Shown here: one piece after another, positions 1 to 10,435 of the stretch
How positions within the stretch are numbered: the stretch's first letter is position 1
Layout: each line of letters opens with the position of its first letter
Assembly: GCA_037013685.1 (NCBI GenBank)
Contig: CM072892.1
Span: forward strand, 558,001-622,000
Length of the DNA stretch: 64,000 bases
Direction of reading: 5' to 3'
Source: Acridotheres tristis
Lineage: Eukaryota; Chordata; Aves; Passeriformes; Sturnidae
Position numbers and translations under genes: made by a program
Notes under the pieces: model-generated
Told to the model about the DNA's origin: nothing
The model's database searches: none
What the model saw: only the letters and a program-made list of their open reading frames with translations

Positions 1-377
1 AGAGACAGCGAGTGGGAAATGGAGAATCCTTCACCCAGAAAGCAAAACCAGATTTTGCTTTTAACGAGGCACGTGGCCTTGTTCTTTATCCTTTAATTTA
101 TTTATTCTGCTGAAGAAAAGAGGCTGAGAGGATGACACAGGACTTTCAAATGCTGGATTACCTCCCGTGCCCTCCCAGGCGTGCGCTGCTGCAGATGGCA
201 CGAGATAAATTTAACTGATGCTGTCACTGGGTGCTTCCAAACAGCTGAATCCCACATTTTCCAATTCTTGCTGTGCCCAGAGCCTGGATTGCTGCAGCAG
301 CCGCTGAGGGGGCATGGCTGAACCACGGGAACCACAGGAATTCTGACTGGATTCCACAAACTGTCCCGGTTTTCCAG
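1..377. other. Single-copy or unassigned DNA at the left edge
   Basis: No gene or recognisable repeat is visible. It directly adjoins the inner end of the minus-strand LTR-type element, so part of it could be more of that element. It does not match the equivalent flank of the second copy near 40.4 kb. Confidence 0.4.
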
Positions 378-1009
378 TCAGGCCGTGCCCAGCAGTGTGT
401 GCTCTATCCCAGCTGTTCACCCAGCTGTGGCAGTGTTCTTTCTCTTCCCCACAGCCCATCCTCCCTCCAGGAGATCTCTCCTGTCCATGGCCATGCAGTC
501 CCAGGGCAGGGCTGATCAAATTCCATCATCCCATGGGGAGATGCTCCAGCCAGGGCAGGAGCCGAGCATTTCCTACCCAGATCAAAGGGGAGATTTGGAA
601 CAGCAGAGCAGCCTTTTCCCACTGGATCCCAGAGGAAAACCAGAGCCTTGCACATCATCCCTGCAGCTTTGGAGGAAAAGTGCACCTTGTGCAGGAGCCC
701 TGCTCCAGCAGAACCACATCTGTCCCTGCAGGAGGATCAGCCACCATGGAATGGGACTGCACCAACCCTGACTGACTGACGGGGCACCTTGGATTCTCCC
801 TCTGCCCCTGCTCTGGGTTTGTTCTCTGCAATCCTGCATTGCTATTGGAATTGTCCTGGCAAAGAACTGTTATTCCTATTCCCAGAGCTTTGCCTGAGAG
901 CCCCTTCATTTCAAAATGATAATAATATGGAGGGAGGGGGTTTACATTCTCCATTTCATAAAGAGGCTCCTGCCTTTCTGTGCAGACACCTGTCTGTCAA
1001 ACCAAGACA
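378..1009 (-). mobile_element. LTR-type retroelement fragment, copy A of an inverted pair
   Basis: Read on the minus strand the segment starts with TGTCTTGGTTTG and runs about 630 bp. It matches 39741-40373 in the opposite orientation, with the middle 450-500 bp almost identical by eye. The TG start and overall look resemble passerine endogenous retrovirus LTRs (from memory, so the family name is left open). Open frames across it are incidental: it shows no gag, pol or env-like protein. Divergence is concentrated in the last 60 bp near the TG end. Confidence 0.6.
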
Positions 1010-2000
1010 CAAACTCAGGGAACGTTTTCAGCTGGAAGGGAGCTCAGAGCCCACCCAGGGACACCCCAGGGACACCTCCCACCATCCCAGTCTGCTCCAG
1101 TGTCCCTTGGAGCACAGCTCCTTCATCCCCAGTTATCACCTCCAACACCTGCCTGCTCCCGGCAATCAGAACACCAGGACAAACTCCAAATTACCATTGC
1201 AGATTGCAGATTGCATTATGGTTTCCCTGCACACAAAGCTGGGATTTTTCCCCCTCAGCTGCAAAGAAATTTGAACAAACAATTCAAGAGGAAAAAACAA
1301 CAAAAAAAAACCCTTTTCTTTTTTTTACTTTTTTTTTTTTTTTTTGTGCACATTCTTGAAGAGGCTCATGGAAGCAGCAGGGGAGAGGCAGGAATTGAGT
1401 GTGGGAGCAAACGATCTCCTGAGGGAGCTCAGGCACTGCCTCCTCCGCCCTGCTGCTCCCCTTTGTGCAGCCCTGGCACCCAGGCCCTGCCAGGGAAGGC
1501 ATTTGGTGGATCAGAGCCTGCAGCCCTCTGCCCAGGAGCTTTCACTGCTCTACAAAGCTTTTTGAAAAGGAAAATTTCCCTTCCCGTTCCTCCCAGTGCA
1601 CAGTCCCAGGGGAGCAGGAGGATATTTTTGTGTGCTCCAAAGCCCACAATGAGCTGCTGGCTTTTGCCTTATTTGCATGTTCTAAAGGTGCTGTTGAGTG
1701 GGAATTTAGTGGTTTCCAGACCTGGTGGTTTTCCAGCTCCTGTGCATATGCAATAATTTGTACTCTGAGATGCGCAGTGACCTCTTTTTTTCAGAGCAAG
1801 AAATGTTTTCATTAAAAATAAAATAGCAGATACATCAAGACATTTCCTCTTGTAAAGCCTCATGTCCTGAATATCAAGTAGGAATAGCCAGGCTGTACAA
1901 AGCTCTCTGATGGTGCCACACAGATAAAAAACAGGAGAGGGAGATTGGGCTGCTCTGTAAGAGATAAACCAAACTTGATGGGCTCTGGAACTTCCATGAA
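1010..2000. other. Unassigned non-coding DNA with an A-tract/T-tract pair
   Basis: Mostly GC-moderate sequence without a recognisable repeat. Around 1288-1345 an A-rich run is followed by a long T run, which could fold as an A/T hairpin or be the remains of poly(A) tails meeting head to head. The open frames here have no domain I recognise. Confidence 0.4.
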
Positions 2001-2735
2001 CAGATCACAGGACCAGGGAATGTCTGGGGTGGAAGGGACCAAAAATCCCCCCCATTCCCAGCCCTGCCATGGCAGGGACACCTCCCACTGTCCCAATGTC
2101 CAACCTGGCCTTGGGCATTCCAGGGATCCAGGGGCAGCCACAGCAAATCTGGGAATTCCAGCCCAGCCAGGAATTCCCAATTCCCAACATCCCATCCATC
2201 CCAATGGCAGTGGGAGCCATTCCCTGTGTCCTGTCCCTCCATCCCTTGGAAATCCTCTCTCCATCTTCCCTGCAGCTCCTTCAGGTCCTGGAAGGCCACA
2301 CTGAGTTCACCCCAAAGCTTTTCCTCTCCAGGGGAACATTCCCAGCTCTCCCAGCAGAGCTGCTCCATCCCTCTGGTGCCTCCTCTGGGCTCTCTCCAGC
2401 AGCTCCAGCTCCTCCCAGTGCTGGATCCCAGGGCTGGAGCCAGGATTGCAGGTGGGATCTCACCTGAGCAGGGCACAGGGGCACAATCCCAATCCCAATC
2501 CCTTTCCTGGCACACACAGGCCAGGCTCTGGGGGGCTCTGGGCTGGGGCAGCTCCAGCTCTCCCCCACAGCACCCCCAAGTCCTTTCCCAGGGCTGCTCC
2601 AGCTGCTCCTCCCAGCCTGGGTCGATCCCAGGGGCAGCCCCAGCTCCTGGCTCTGCTCCCGTGCACGAGATTCCCTTGGGCTGCTCCTGGTGCTGCTCCC
2701 TCTGGATGTGCCCTGCACACTCAGCTCGGTGTCCC
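2001..2735 (-). mobile_element. CR1 LINE 3' fragment (about 730 bp, one of the longest here)
   Basis: CR1 is the main avian non-LTR retrotransposon, and copies are usually 5'-truncated. This copy lies antisense: from left to right come the degraded 3' terminus (GGAAGGGACC), the CCCTGCCATGGCAGGG block, the CCAGGGATCCAGGGGCAGCC block, and further upstream parts including a GGTGGGATCTCACCTGAGCA stretch and a CACCCCCAAGTCCTTTCCC stretch. No reverse-transcriptase region is reached. It ends at the minisatellite that starts near 2745. Confidence 0.85.
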
Positions 2736-2744
2736 CCCATGTGC

Positions 2745-3596
2745 TGAGGGTCACCCTGAGTGTCACCCTGCTGCCCTGTCCGTGTCCCTGAGCAGGGGGT
2801 GAAGGAATGACCCAAAGGGACCCTGAGGGTCACCCTGAATGTCACCCTGCAGCCCTGTCCGTGTCCCTGAGCAGGGGGTGAAGGAATGACCCAAAGGGAC
2901 CCTGAGGGACCCCTGAGGGACCCTGAGGGTCACCCTGAGTGTCACCCTGCTGCCCTGTCCGTGTCCCTGAGCAGGGGGTGAAGGAATGACCCAAAGGGAC
3001 CCTGAGGGACCTCGAGGGACCCCTGAGTGTCACCCTGCAGCCTGAGCAGGGGGTGAAGGAATGACCCAAAGGGACCCCTGAGGGTCACCCTGAGGGTCAC
3101 CCTGCAGCCCTGTGTCCGTGTCCTTGTGCTGGGGGTGAAGGAATGACCCACAGGGACCTCAAAGGACCCCTGAGTGTCACCCTGCGAGACTCCTGAGGGT
3201 CACCCTGAATGTCACCCTGCTGCCCTGTCTGTGTCCCTGAGCAGGGGGTGAAGGAATGACACAAAGGGACCCTGAGGGACCCCTGAGGGTCACCCTGAGG
3301 GTCACCTTGCGAGACTCCTGAGGGTCACCCTGAGGGTCACCCTGAGGGTCACCCTGCAGCCCTGTCCGTGTCCCTGAGCAGGGGATGAAGGAATGACCCA
3401 AAGGGACCCTGAGGGACCTCGAGGGACCCCTGAGTGTCACCCTGTAGCCTGAGCAGGGGGTGGAGGAATGACCCAAAGGGACCCCTGAGGGTCACCCTGA
3501 GTGTCACCCTACTGCCCTGTCTGTGTCCCTGAGCAGGGGGTGAAGGAATGACACAAAGGGAGCTCACAGGGACCCCTGAGGGTCACCCTGAGGGTC
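2745..3596. repeat. Complex minisatellite built from GAGGGTCACCCT-type blocks
   Basis: Imperfect units of roughly 75-100 bp combine GAGGGTCACCCTGA blocks, a CTGTCCGTGTCCCTGAGCAG block and a GGGGTGAAGGAATGACCCAA block. Block numbers vary from unit to unit, so it is a compound array. Minus-strand frames reading through it are by-products. Confidence 0.85.
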
Positions 3597-4760
3597 CCCT
3601 CTGGCCACTGCTGTCCAGCAGGACTGGCCACAGCCCCAGCAGCACCCCCGGGGCTGCAGTGAGCCACCTTTAAACAGCACAAACCAAACCAGGGCCTGTG
3701 GAGATTTAAGGACCAAAAAGCTCCATTTTTCAGCCTCCCACTCCCTTTTATGTGAAGCTGTGTTGCCTCACTGGCACTGTGAATATTTATAACTCTGGGT
3801 TCAGGTGATCCCTCATCCAGGAGGAAGGAGCAGGCTCAGGCTGGGAAATATTCACCGTGTGAACACAAACCAGGAGCAGGAACAAATTCATGGAGACACC
3901 TCAAAGAGCACTCCCAGCGTTTAGATCAGCTCGTCTGAGCAGCTCCTCTCTCTGGTACCGATGGAAACAGAGCTCAGAAAACACGGAATTACTGATTTCC
4001 ACCATCTTGAGGAGACAGCATTAATCTGCTGCCACCAAATCCTGGCTCCTGTGACCAACGTGCCTCGTTGGTTACAAATTGTGTTTGAAATTTCTGAGCT
4101 GGCTGAGCCCTCCCAGCCCGGAATTTGGAATATTTTAACAAATAGAAGCTGTCAGGTCTGTTCGAGGCGATGCACAAACTCCTGCTGCTCCTTATCTGAC
4201 AGAATCCAGGTCAGTGCCAAAGAATGGGCATAACAGCTCACAAGTCTCCGAATTCTCCATTAATTCAGGATAAAAAAAATAATTCATCTGAAAAGCCACA
4301 CTGCTAATTACTCTGATTTAAAGAGCATTTCAATTACCTAATTGAGGCCCAGAAATAGTGCACTCAATTTAGGTGGTCAGTCACAGTTCAGAAATAATGA
4401 ATAGTAAATGATTAATACACAGCCCAGAAGCACTCATAATCAGAAAATGATTCCTTTGAATCAGCCAGGGGACAGCTGGCAATGAGGGGCACTTGCAATC
4501 AGTGCAGGCTCTGGCTCAGCCTGCTCCTGGGAGTGCTGCTCCAGGGACAGGAGCTCTGCCCAGGGTTCCACCCCAAACGGGCTCTGTCCCTCCAGAGGGC
4601 CCCAGAGGGGAATTTTTCATGGGTGCTTTACCCAGAGCCCCGTGTTTGGTTGTTGGGGGTGTTTTTGAATGTTTGATAGAGGCAACTCATCCTGGATGAG
4701 CCAAACTTTTCATGGCCTTTACACAACAAATCCATCCTGGTGCTGTGGGGCAGTGCAGGG
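3597..4760. other. Unique DNA, AT-rich between about 4240 and 4450
   Basis: No tandem or CR1 signature. The 4240-4450 part is AT-rich, with several TAAT and ATTA cores, among them CATTTCAATTACCTAATTGA. It reads like conserved non-coding DNA, but conservation cannot be tested here. A 90-codon frame at 3961-4233 has no recognisable domain. Confidence 0.4.
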
Positions 4761-5216
4761 GGGCTGGGCTGGGGGACACATCCAGGGCTGGGGGGACACA
4801 TCCAGGGTTGGGGGACACATCCAGGGCTGGGGGACACATCCAGGGTTGGGGGACACATCCAGGGCTGGGGGACACATCCAGGGCTGGGGGGACACATCCA
4901 GGGCTGGGGGGACACATCCAGGGCTGGGGGACACATCCAGGGACATCCAAACACATCCAGGGCTGGGGGGACACATCCAGGGCTGAGGGACACATCCAGG
5001 AATGAGGGGACACATCCAGGGCTGGGGGGACACATCCAGGGCTGGGGGACACATCCGGGGACACCCAAACACATCCAGGAATGAGGGGACACACCCAAGA
5101 ACATCCAAACACATCCAGAGACATCCAAATACATCTGGGGACATCCAAACACATCCAGGGCTGGGGGTCACATCCAGGGACACCCAAACACATCCAGGGA
5201 CATCCAAACCCGTCCA
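4761..5216. repeat. Minisatellite, 19-20 bp unit (GGGGGACACATCCAGGGCTG)
   Basis: More than twenty copies. The left two thirds are uniform. Toward the right, units degrade into GACATCCAAACACATCCAG forms, suggesting an older or separately amplified edge. It abuts a CR1 fragment. Confidence 0.9.
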
Positions 5217-5221
5217 GGGCT

Positions 5222-5378
5222 CCCAGGGAACAGGGACAGGAGGAGAGGGAACGGCCTCAGGCTGGGCCAGGGCAGGCTCAGGGTGGAGAGCAGCAGGAAT
5301 TTCCCCACGGAAAGGGTGGGCAGGGATTGGAAGTGCCCAGGGAGGGTTGGAGTGCCCATCCCTGGAGGTGTCCCAGGA
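5222..5378 (+). mobile_element. CR1 fragment, sense, 3' end missing
   Basis: Contains GGCAGGCTCAGGGTGGAGAG, a GCAGCAGGAATTTCCCCA block and the GGGATTGGAAGTGCCCAGGG block. The same order is seen at 26370-26410 (+) and, inverted, at 43490-43590 and 55860-56040. The terminal CCAACCC part is absent. Confidence 0.75.
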
Positions 5379-5667
5379 TGCCGTTGATTAGTCATTAATA
5401 ATTAACAAATAATAGCCAAGCTAATAGCTAGTTAACATTAGCAATAAACATTCATAACTAAAGCACAAAGTTAAGGCAAAAAGGAGTTTAAATTCTTCTG
5501 CAAAGAGCTTAATCCAGTGAAGAGTCACCTTCAGATCAGGCAAAATATATTCAAGGGTTTTTCTACAACTCCTGACCCTTCCCAGAGGGAAAGGAGAATG
5601 AAGGAAAATCTTACAGCAGAGATGTTCCTTTTCAACTACTCCAAAAAAATAACAAAGAAATAAAATA
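5379..5667. other. AT-rich unique stretch
   Basis: Contains many TAAT/ATTA cores in 5395-5480 and no repeat unit. It is flanked by two CR1 fragments. Confidence 0.35.
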
Positions 5668-5820
5668 ATCACAGAGTCCCAGAATGGTTTCGGTTGAAAG
5701 GGGCCTTAAAGCTCATTTTGTTCTGCCATGGGCAGAGACACTTTCTGCCATCCCAGGCTGCTCCAACCTGGCCTTGGGCACTGCCAGGGATGATGGGGCA
5801 GCCACAGCTGCTCTGGGCAA
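5668..5820 (-). mobile_element. CR1 3' end fragment
   Basis: Starts with the inverted terminus CACAGAGTCCCAGAATGGTT, followed by a diverged CTGCCATGGGCAGAGACACT block and the GCAGCCACAGCTGCTCTGGG block. It is short and more diverged than most copies here, so probably an older insertion. Confidence 0.8.
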
Positions 5821-6450
5821 TTATTCTGAAGTTGGAAAAAAATTATTCAGAAAAAATTATATATCAGATAAAATACGTAAAATAAATTTATTTTGTGATA
5901 AAATATACATAAAAATAAAGATACACAGCTCTGAAAAGAATGCTAAAATTGTTCTGAAACCACATTTTAAATTAGAGAAAAACCAAATTCCCATTGGGAA
6001 CAGGAATGTAAGAGAATATCCCCAGGAGCAGGGAGAGGCTGGGGGGCTGCAGCTGCTCCAAGCCCCGAGCCAGAGCACAGCCTGAGCTGCTCTCCTTGCC
6101 CAGATAACCAGGTATTGTTGTTATCTGCCTCTATTTGCCTTTCCTTCCAAATCCATATAAATTATTTGCCATAGCAACCCCCCGTGCTAATAAGTTGTAC
6201 TGTTTAATTACATGTAGCATGGAATGAGTCCCATTTGTCAGTTTTCGTGTTCCCACATCAGAAGTTCTGTTCCAACAAGTCCTGCCTCGCAGACTCGGCG
6301 TTTCTTCCCCGTGTTTGTGTTAATTACCCACCCCGTTATGGGTCAGGGCACTGCAGGGAGAGGGGCCAGGGCTGGGGGAGCCCACGGGGTCAGCTGGGAC
6401 ATGGGGACAACCTTGGGGCTGGGACAGCACAGCAGGGACTCGTCTGAAAT
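5821..6450. other. Unassigned AT-rich DNA
   Basis: The left part (5820-5990) is very AT-rich, with short open frames and no recognisable protein. The part at 6080-6330 is unique sequence with a TTTAATTACATGTAGCATGG stretch. No gene call is possible. Confidence 0.35.
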
Positions 6451-6634
6451 GCCAGAGGGCAGGGATGGGTGGGATGTTGGGAATTGCCAGATTTGCTGTG
6501 GCTGCCCCTGGATCCCTGGCAGTGCCCAAGGCCAGGTTGGACATGGGGACAGTGGGAGGTGTCCCTGCCATGGCAGGGGTGGCTCTAGGAGGGATTTAAG
6601 GTCTTTTCCAACCCAAACCAGTCTGGGGTTCCAT
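6451..6634 (+). mobile_element. CR1 3' end fragment, sense
   Basis: Runs from GCCAGAGGGCAGGGATGGGT through the CCCTGCCATGGCAGGG block to the terminal TTTTCCAACCCAAACCAGTC. Its 3' end is nearly complete. Confidence 0.88.
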
Positions 6635-6867
6635 GGAGTGACAGGAGTCACACTTGAGCAGTGCCAAGCACAGCAGGGATTTCTGTAAACCAGGATGGAG
6701 AGACCAGCACAGCCTGGGAGGTGCACACTGGAGTCCCAGGGGGAATTGCTGAGGGAGCTGTGGGGGAGCTGGAGCTCCTCAGGCTCATCTCCACCAGCAC
6801 GGCTCCATTTCGGGTCCAACAGGCACAGCACACACCTTGGGCTGGCACAAAGGGTGGCACAGGTGGG

Positions 6868-7520
6868 AACTCCATGGTTTGGCTGGCAAGGGACCCCAAA
6901 TCCCATCTCATCCCACCCCATCCCATTAGCCCATCCCATTCTCCCATTATCCCATTATCCCATTATCCCATTATCCCATGCCATCCCATTACCCCATCCC
7001 ATTATCCCATCCCATCCCATCCCATCCTATCCCATCCCATCCCATCCCATCCCATTAGCCCATCCCATTATCCCATCCCATTATCCCATTATCCCATGCC
7101 ATCCCATTATCCCATTATCCCATGCCATGCCATGCCATGCCATCCCACCCCATCCCATTACCCCATCCCATTATCCCATCCCATTATCCCATGCCATCCT
7201 ATCCCATTCTCCCACCCCATCCCATTATCCCATCCCATTATCCCATTATCCCATTATCCCACTATCCCATGCCATCATATTATCCCATCCCATGCCATCC
7301 CATCCCATCCCATCCCCATCCCATCCCATCCCATCCCATCCCATCCCATCCCATCCCATCCCATCCCATCCCATCCCATCCCATTATCCCATCCCATCCC
7401 ATCCCATTATCCCATCCCATTTATCCCATTATCCCACCCCTGCCATGGCAGGGACACTTTCCCCCATTCCAGCTGCTCCAAGCCCAGTCCAGCGTGGCCC
7501 TGGGCAGTGCCAGGGCTGGG
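6868..7520 (-). mobile_element. CR1 3' end split by an internal CCCAT array
   Basis: The inverted terminus (TGGTTTGGCTGGCAAGGGAC) is at 6875-6893 and the GCCATGGCAGGGACACT block at 7440-7458. In an ordinary copy these lie only about 40-60 bp apart. The 530 bp between them are satellite DNA grown from the AAATCCCATCC part of CR1. Confidence 0.8.
6905..7436. repeat. CCCAT / CCCATTAT microsatellite array
   Basis: About 100 pentamers with interspersed CCCATTAT and CCATG variants, so there are pure tracts (7315-7385) and mixed ones. The minus strand is GGGAT-rich and meets G-quadruplex patterns. The stop-free frames across it are artefacts. Confidence 0.95.
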
Positions 7521-7909
7521 GGCTCTGGAGGCTTTGCTGCTCGGCAGGCAGAGCACAGGCTGGGGCAGCACAGCACATTAACACGTCCAGGTGAGAGTGG
7601 GGAAAGGTGCTGACAGCTATTACTGAATTAGGAAAAAAGTCCTCTCCACAACGTGAAGGTTTATTAACATTTTTCATTAGACTTAAAAGGTTCTCTGCTC
7701 TCAAGGATTAGAATGAAATTGATGAGAGGGGACAGCTTCATTAAACCAAAAGTTGGCTTTTGAAAACTTTATACGCTGGTGTTGGCTGGAGAGAGTTAGC
7801 AGCCTGGCACCTGCCCGGGCCTGCCCCTGTGCCCTGAAGGGATTGTCCTGGCAAGGGCTGCCCCCGCTGGGCAGCATTCCCAAAGGAGTCAGTGGGATGG
7901 CCTGGCTGG
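7521..7909. other. Unassigned unique DNA
   Basis: AT-rich from about 7620 to 7770. No repeat or gene signal seen. Confidence 0.35.
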
Positions 7910-7917
7910 GTCCTTCC

Positions 7918-8360
7918 CGTGGGGTCAGCTTTAACAGCATCTCCTGACCCCCAAATCCCAGAGGATCCCAGAGGATCCTGCAGCCAGGGCCTCCTGATGG
8001 GATCCTTCCTGTGGGGTGATGTTCCACAGCATCCCCCACTCCCTGATCCCAGAGGACCCCAGAGGAACCCAAAAGAACCCAGAGGATCCTGGAGGATCCC
8101 AGAGGATTCTTCAGCCAGAGCCTCCTGATGGAATCCTTCCTGTGAGTGATGTTTAACAGCATCTCCTGACCCCAAAATCCCAGAGGATCCCGGAGGATCC
8201 CAGAGGATCCTGCAGCCGGAGCCTCCTGATAGGATTCTTCCTGTGGGGTGAAGTTTCACAGCATCCCCATTCCCTGATCCCAGAAGATCCTGGAGGATCC
8301 CAGAGGATGTCAGAGGATCCCAGAAGATCCCAGAGGACCCCAGAGGATCCCGGAGGGGTC
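7918..8360. repeat. Long-unit tandem repeat (about 130-150 bp, three copies)
   Basis: Each unit carries CAGAGGATCC-type short repeats, a GCCTCCTGATGGGATCCTTC segment and a CACAGCATC segment. Length differences between units come from different numbers of the 10-bp AGAGGATCCC block. Confidence 0.75.
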
Positions 8361-8596
8361 CCTGCACAGTCTCCTCCTGCCCACCCCACAGGGACACACG
8401 GACACTGCATCCCGCTGCCTCCCGGATTCTCCCGGTGCAGCCCCACATCTGGAATCTGGAGGTCAGGACACAAAACCCCTGGATCTCCTGGGAGCTGCCA
8501 CCCCCCGGGGCAGCCCTGGATGAGCAGGATCCCAAATCCTGGCACTGCCTGGGCCCGGGAGGCTCCTCCAGCCCCAGCTCCATGGGGACACGGGAG

Positions 8597-9332
8597 ACTG
8601 GGAGGGATGGGATATGGGAATTTGGGAGGGATGGGATATGGGAATCTGGGAGGGATGGGATATGGGAATTTGGGACGGATGGGATATGGGAATTTGGGAG
8701 GGATGGGATATGGGAATCTGGGAGGGATGGGATATGGGAATTTGGGAGAGATGGGATATGGGAATTTGGGAGAGATGGGATATGGGAATTTGGGAGGGAT
8801 GGGATATGGGAATCTGGGAGGGATGGGATATGGGAATTTGGGAGGGATGGGATATGGGAATCTGGGAGGGATGGGATATGGGAATTTGGGAGAGATGGGA
8901 TATGGGAATCTGGGAGGGATGGGATATGGGAATTTGGGAGGGATGAGATATGGGAATTTGGGAGGGATGGGATATGGGAATTTGGGAGGGATGGGACACG
9001 GGAATTTGGGAGGGATGGGACACGGGAATTTGGGAGAGATGGGATATGGGAATTTGGGAGAGATGGGATATGGGAATTTGGGAGGGATGGGATATGGGAA
9101 TCTGGGAGGGATGGGATATTGGGAATTTGGGAGAGATGGGATATGGGAATTTGGGAGAGATGGGATATGGGAATTTGGGAGAGATGGGATATGGGAATTT
9201 GGGAGGGATGGGATATGGGAATCTGGGAGGGATGGGACACGGGAATTTGGGAGAGATGGGATATGGGAATTTGGGAGAGATGGGGCACAGGGATTTGAGA
9301 GGGATGGGACACGGGAATTTGGGAGGGATAAA
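8597..9332. repeat. 24-bp minisatellite, about 30 copies, with G-quadruplex pattern
   Basis: The unit is GGGAGGGATGGG followed by ATATGGGAATTT, with a few base variants (AATCT, GAGAGATG, GACACGGG). Because 24 is a multiple of three and the unit lacks stops, frames stay open on both strands and make 8-residue protein repeats with no sign of being genes. Each unit contains four G-triplets with loops of 1-5 bases. Confidence 0.95.
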
Positions 9333-9910
9333 GCCCGGGATAAAGATGAGAGAGAGGAAAGGTGGGGGAGGGGAAAGGTGTCTGCCCCTGGGTTTTGGGG
9401 GGACAGCTGTCACAGGAATGGTGGCAGCAGCTCCAGGCTCGCTCACACTCCAGGATTCATTTTAAACAGCAGGGAAGTTCTTATCAAAACAATCCACATT
9501 TCAGGTTTCTCAAAAATTGAGAGGTTTTTTTTTTACCTTTAAAGGCAGTGACAGATGTGTGACACCGGAGCTAATGCCACACAAACCAGTGCTCGTCTTC
9601 AGTCTGTGACCTGGCATTCCACTGGCTGGCCTTAGCACACTGATTTATCTGTTTGCAGAGGTGATAAATTGCAGAATATTAAGATAATGGTGTAACATTC
9701 ATTACTGCTCAGCTGTTTATTACCAAAATTTAAATGTAATTTAATTTCAAGTGGAAAATAATGATCGTTACTGGGACAAGCAAAGACAACTCATTACTCA
9801 TCTCCATCAGCATTTTATTTAACAGAACTGAGATAACAAAAAGGAAAGATTTAGTAAATGTATTTTGAATAAATGAAATATTAATGGTTGATCATAACAT
9901 AAAATACAGT
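9333..9910. other. Unique AT-rich island, candidate conserved non-coding DNA
   Basis: No repeat signature. 9630-9890 contains CTGATTTATCTGTTTGCAGA, several ATTA/TAAT cores and AAGATAATGG. Composition differs sharply from the GC-rich arrays to the left. Regulatory function is speculative. Confidence 0.35.
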
Positions 9911-10078
9911 GAGGTCCTGGCACAGAATTCCCAGATTTGCTGTGGCTGCCCCTGGATCCCTGGCAGTGCCCAAGGCCAGGTTGGACATTGGGACAGTGGG
10001 AGGTGTCCCTGCCATGGCAGGGGTGGCTCTGGGGGGGATTTAAGGTCCCTCCCAACCCAAACCAGGCTGGGATTTTAT
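9911..10078 (+). mobile_element. CR1 3' end fragment, sense
   Basis: Near-consensus run from CCCAGATTTGCTGTGGCTGC through CCCTGCCATGGCAGGG to AAGGTCCCTCCCAACCCAAA. Complete at the 3' end, inserted in AT-rich DNA. Confidence 0.9.
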
Positions 10079-10307
10079 AATATATTGAAGCTTTTAGAAA
10101 AATAAAATTGCCTGAGTTTATCTTCACTGCTCAGACTTTCTGTCAAAGCGATTTTTTTTTTTCATTTTGAAGCACATTTCTTGTAAAAATTATAATTTAA
10201 ATATATCACAACCTTTGGAATCAATTTAGCCAATCTAGGAATTCTCTGCTTGAGTTCTTGCCAGGGAGAAGCCTCTGTAGCTGCCCCCAGAGCCTCCCCT
10301 GCTGCCA

Positions 10308-10435
10308 TGGGGATCCCAGGCTGGTTTGGGAAGGGACATCAAATCCCAGCTTCTCTGGGAATTCCATCCCAGCCAGGAATTCCATCCCAAAATCCCATTA
10401 AATCTCCCCTTCCTCAGCTCAAAATAGGGAGTTCT
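10308..10435 (-). mobile_element. CR1 3' end fragment with internal deletion
   Basis: GGCTGGTTTGGGAAGGGACA marks the inverted terminus, and the middle (CCATGGCAGGG part) is missing. The distal block GCCAGGAATTCCATCCCAAA with CCTTCCTCAGCTC follows directly. Confidence 0.6.

Noticed and set aside
395..775. A 126-codon frame whose protein is identical to one at 39975-40457 on the other strand
   Set aside because: The identity is explained by the duplicated LTR-type element. A second, different frame is equally preserved, so there is no sign of protein-level selection.
7741..9542. 523-, 411- and 327-codon frames with Ser-His-Pro-Ser-Gln-Ile-Pro or Gly-Tyr-Gly-Asn-Leu-Gly repeats
   Set aside because: The 24-bp unit is a multiple of three without stops. 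Several frames on both strands are open at once.
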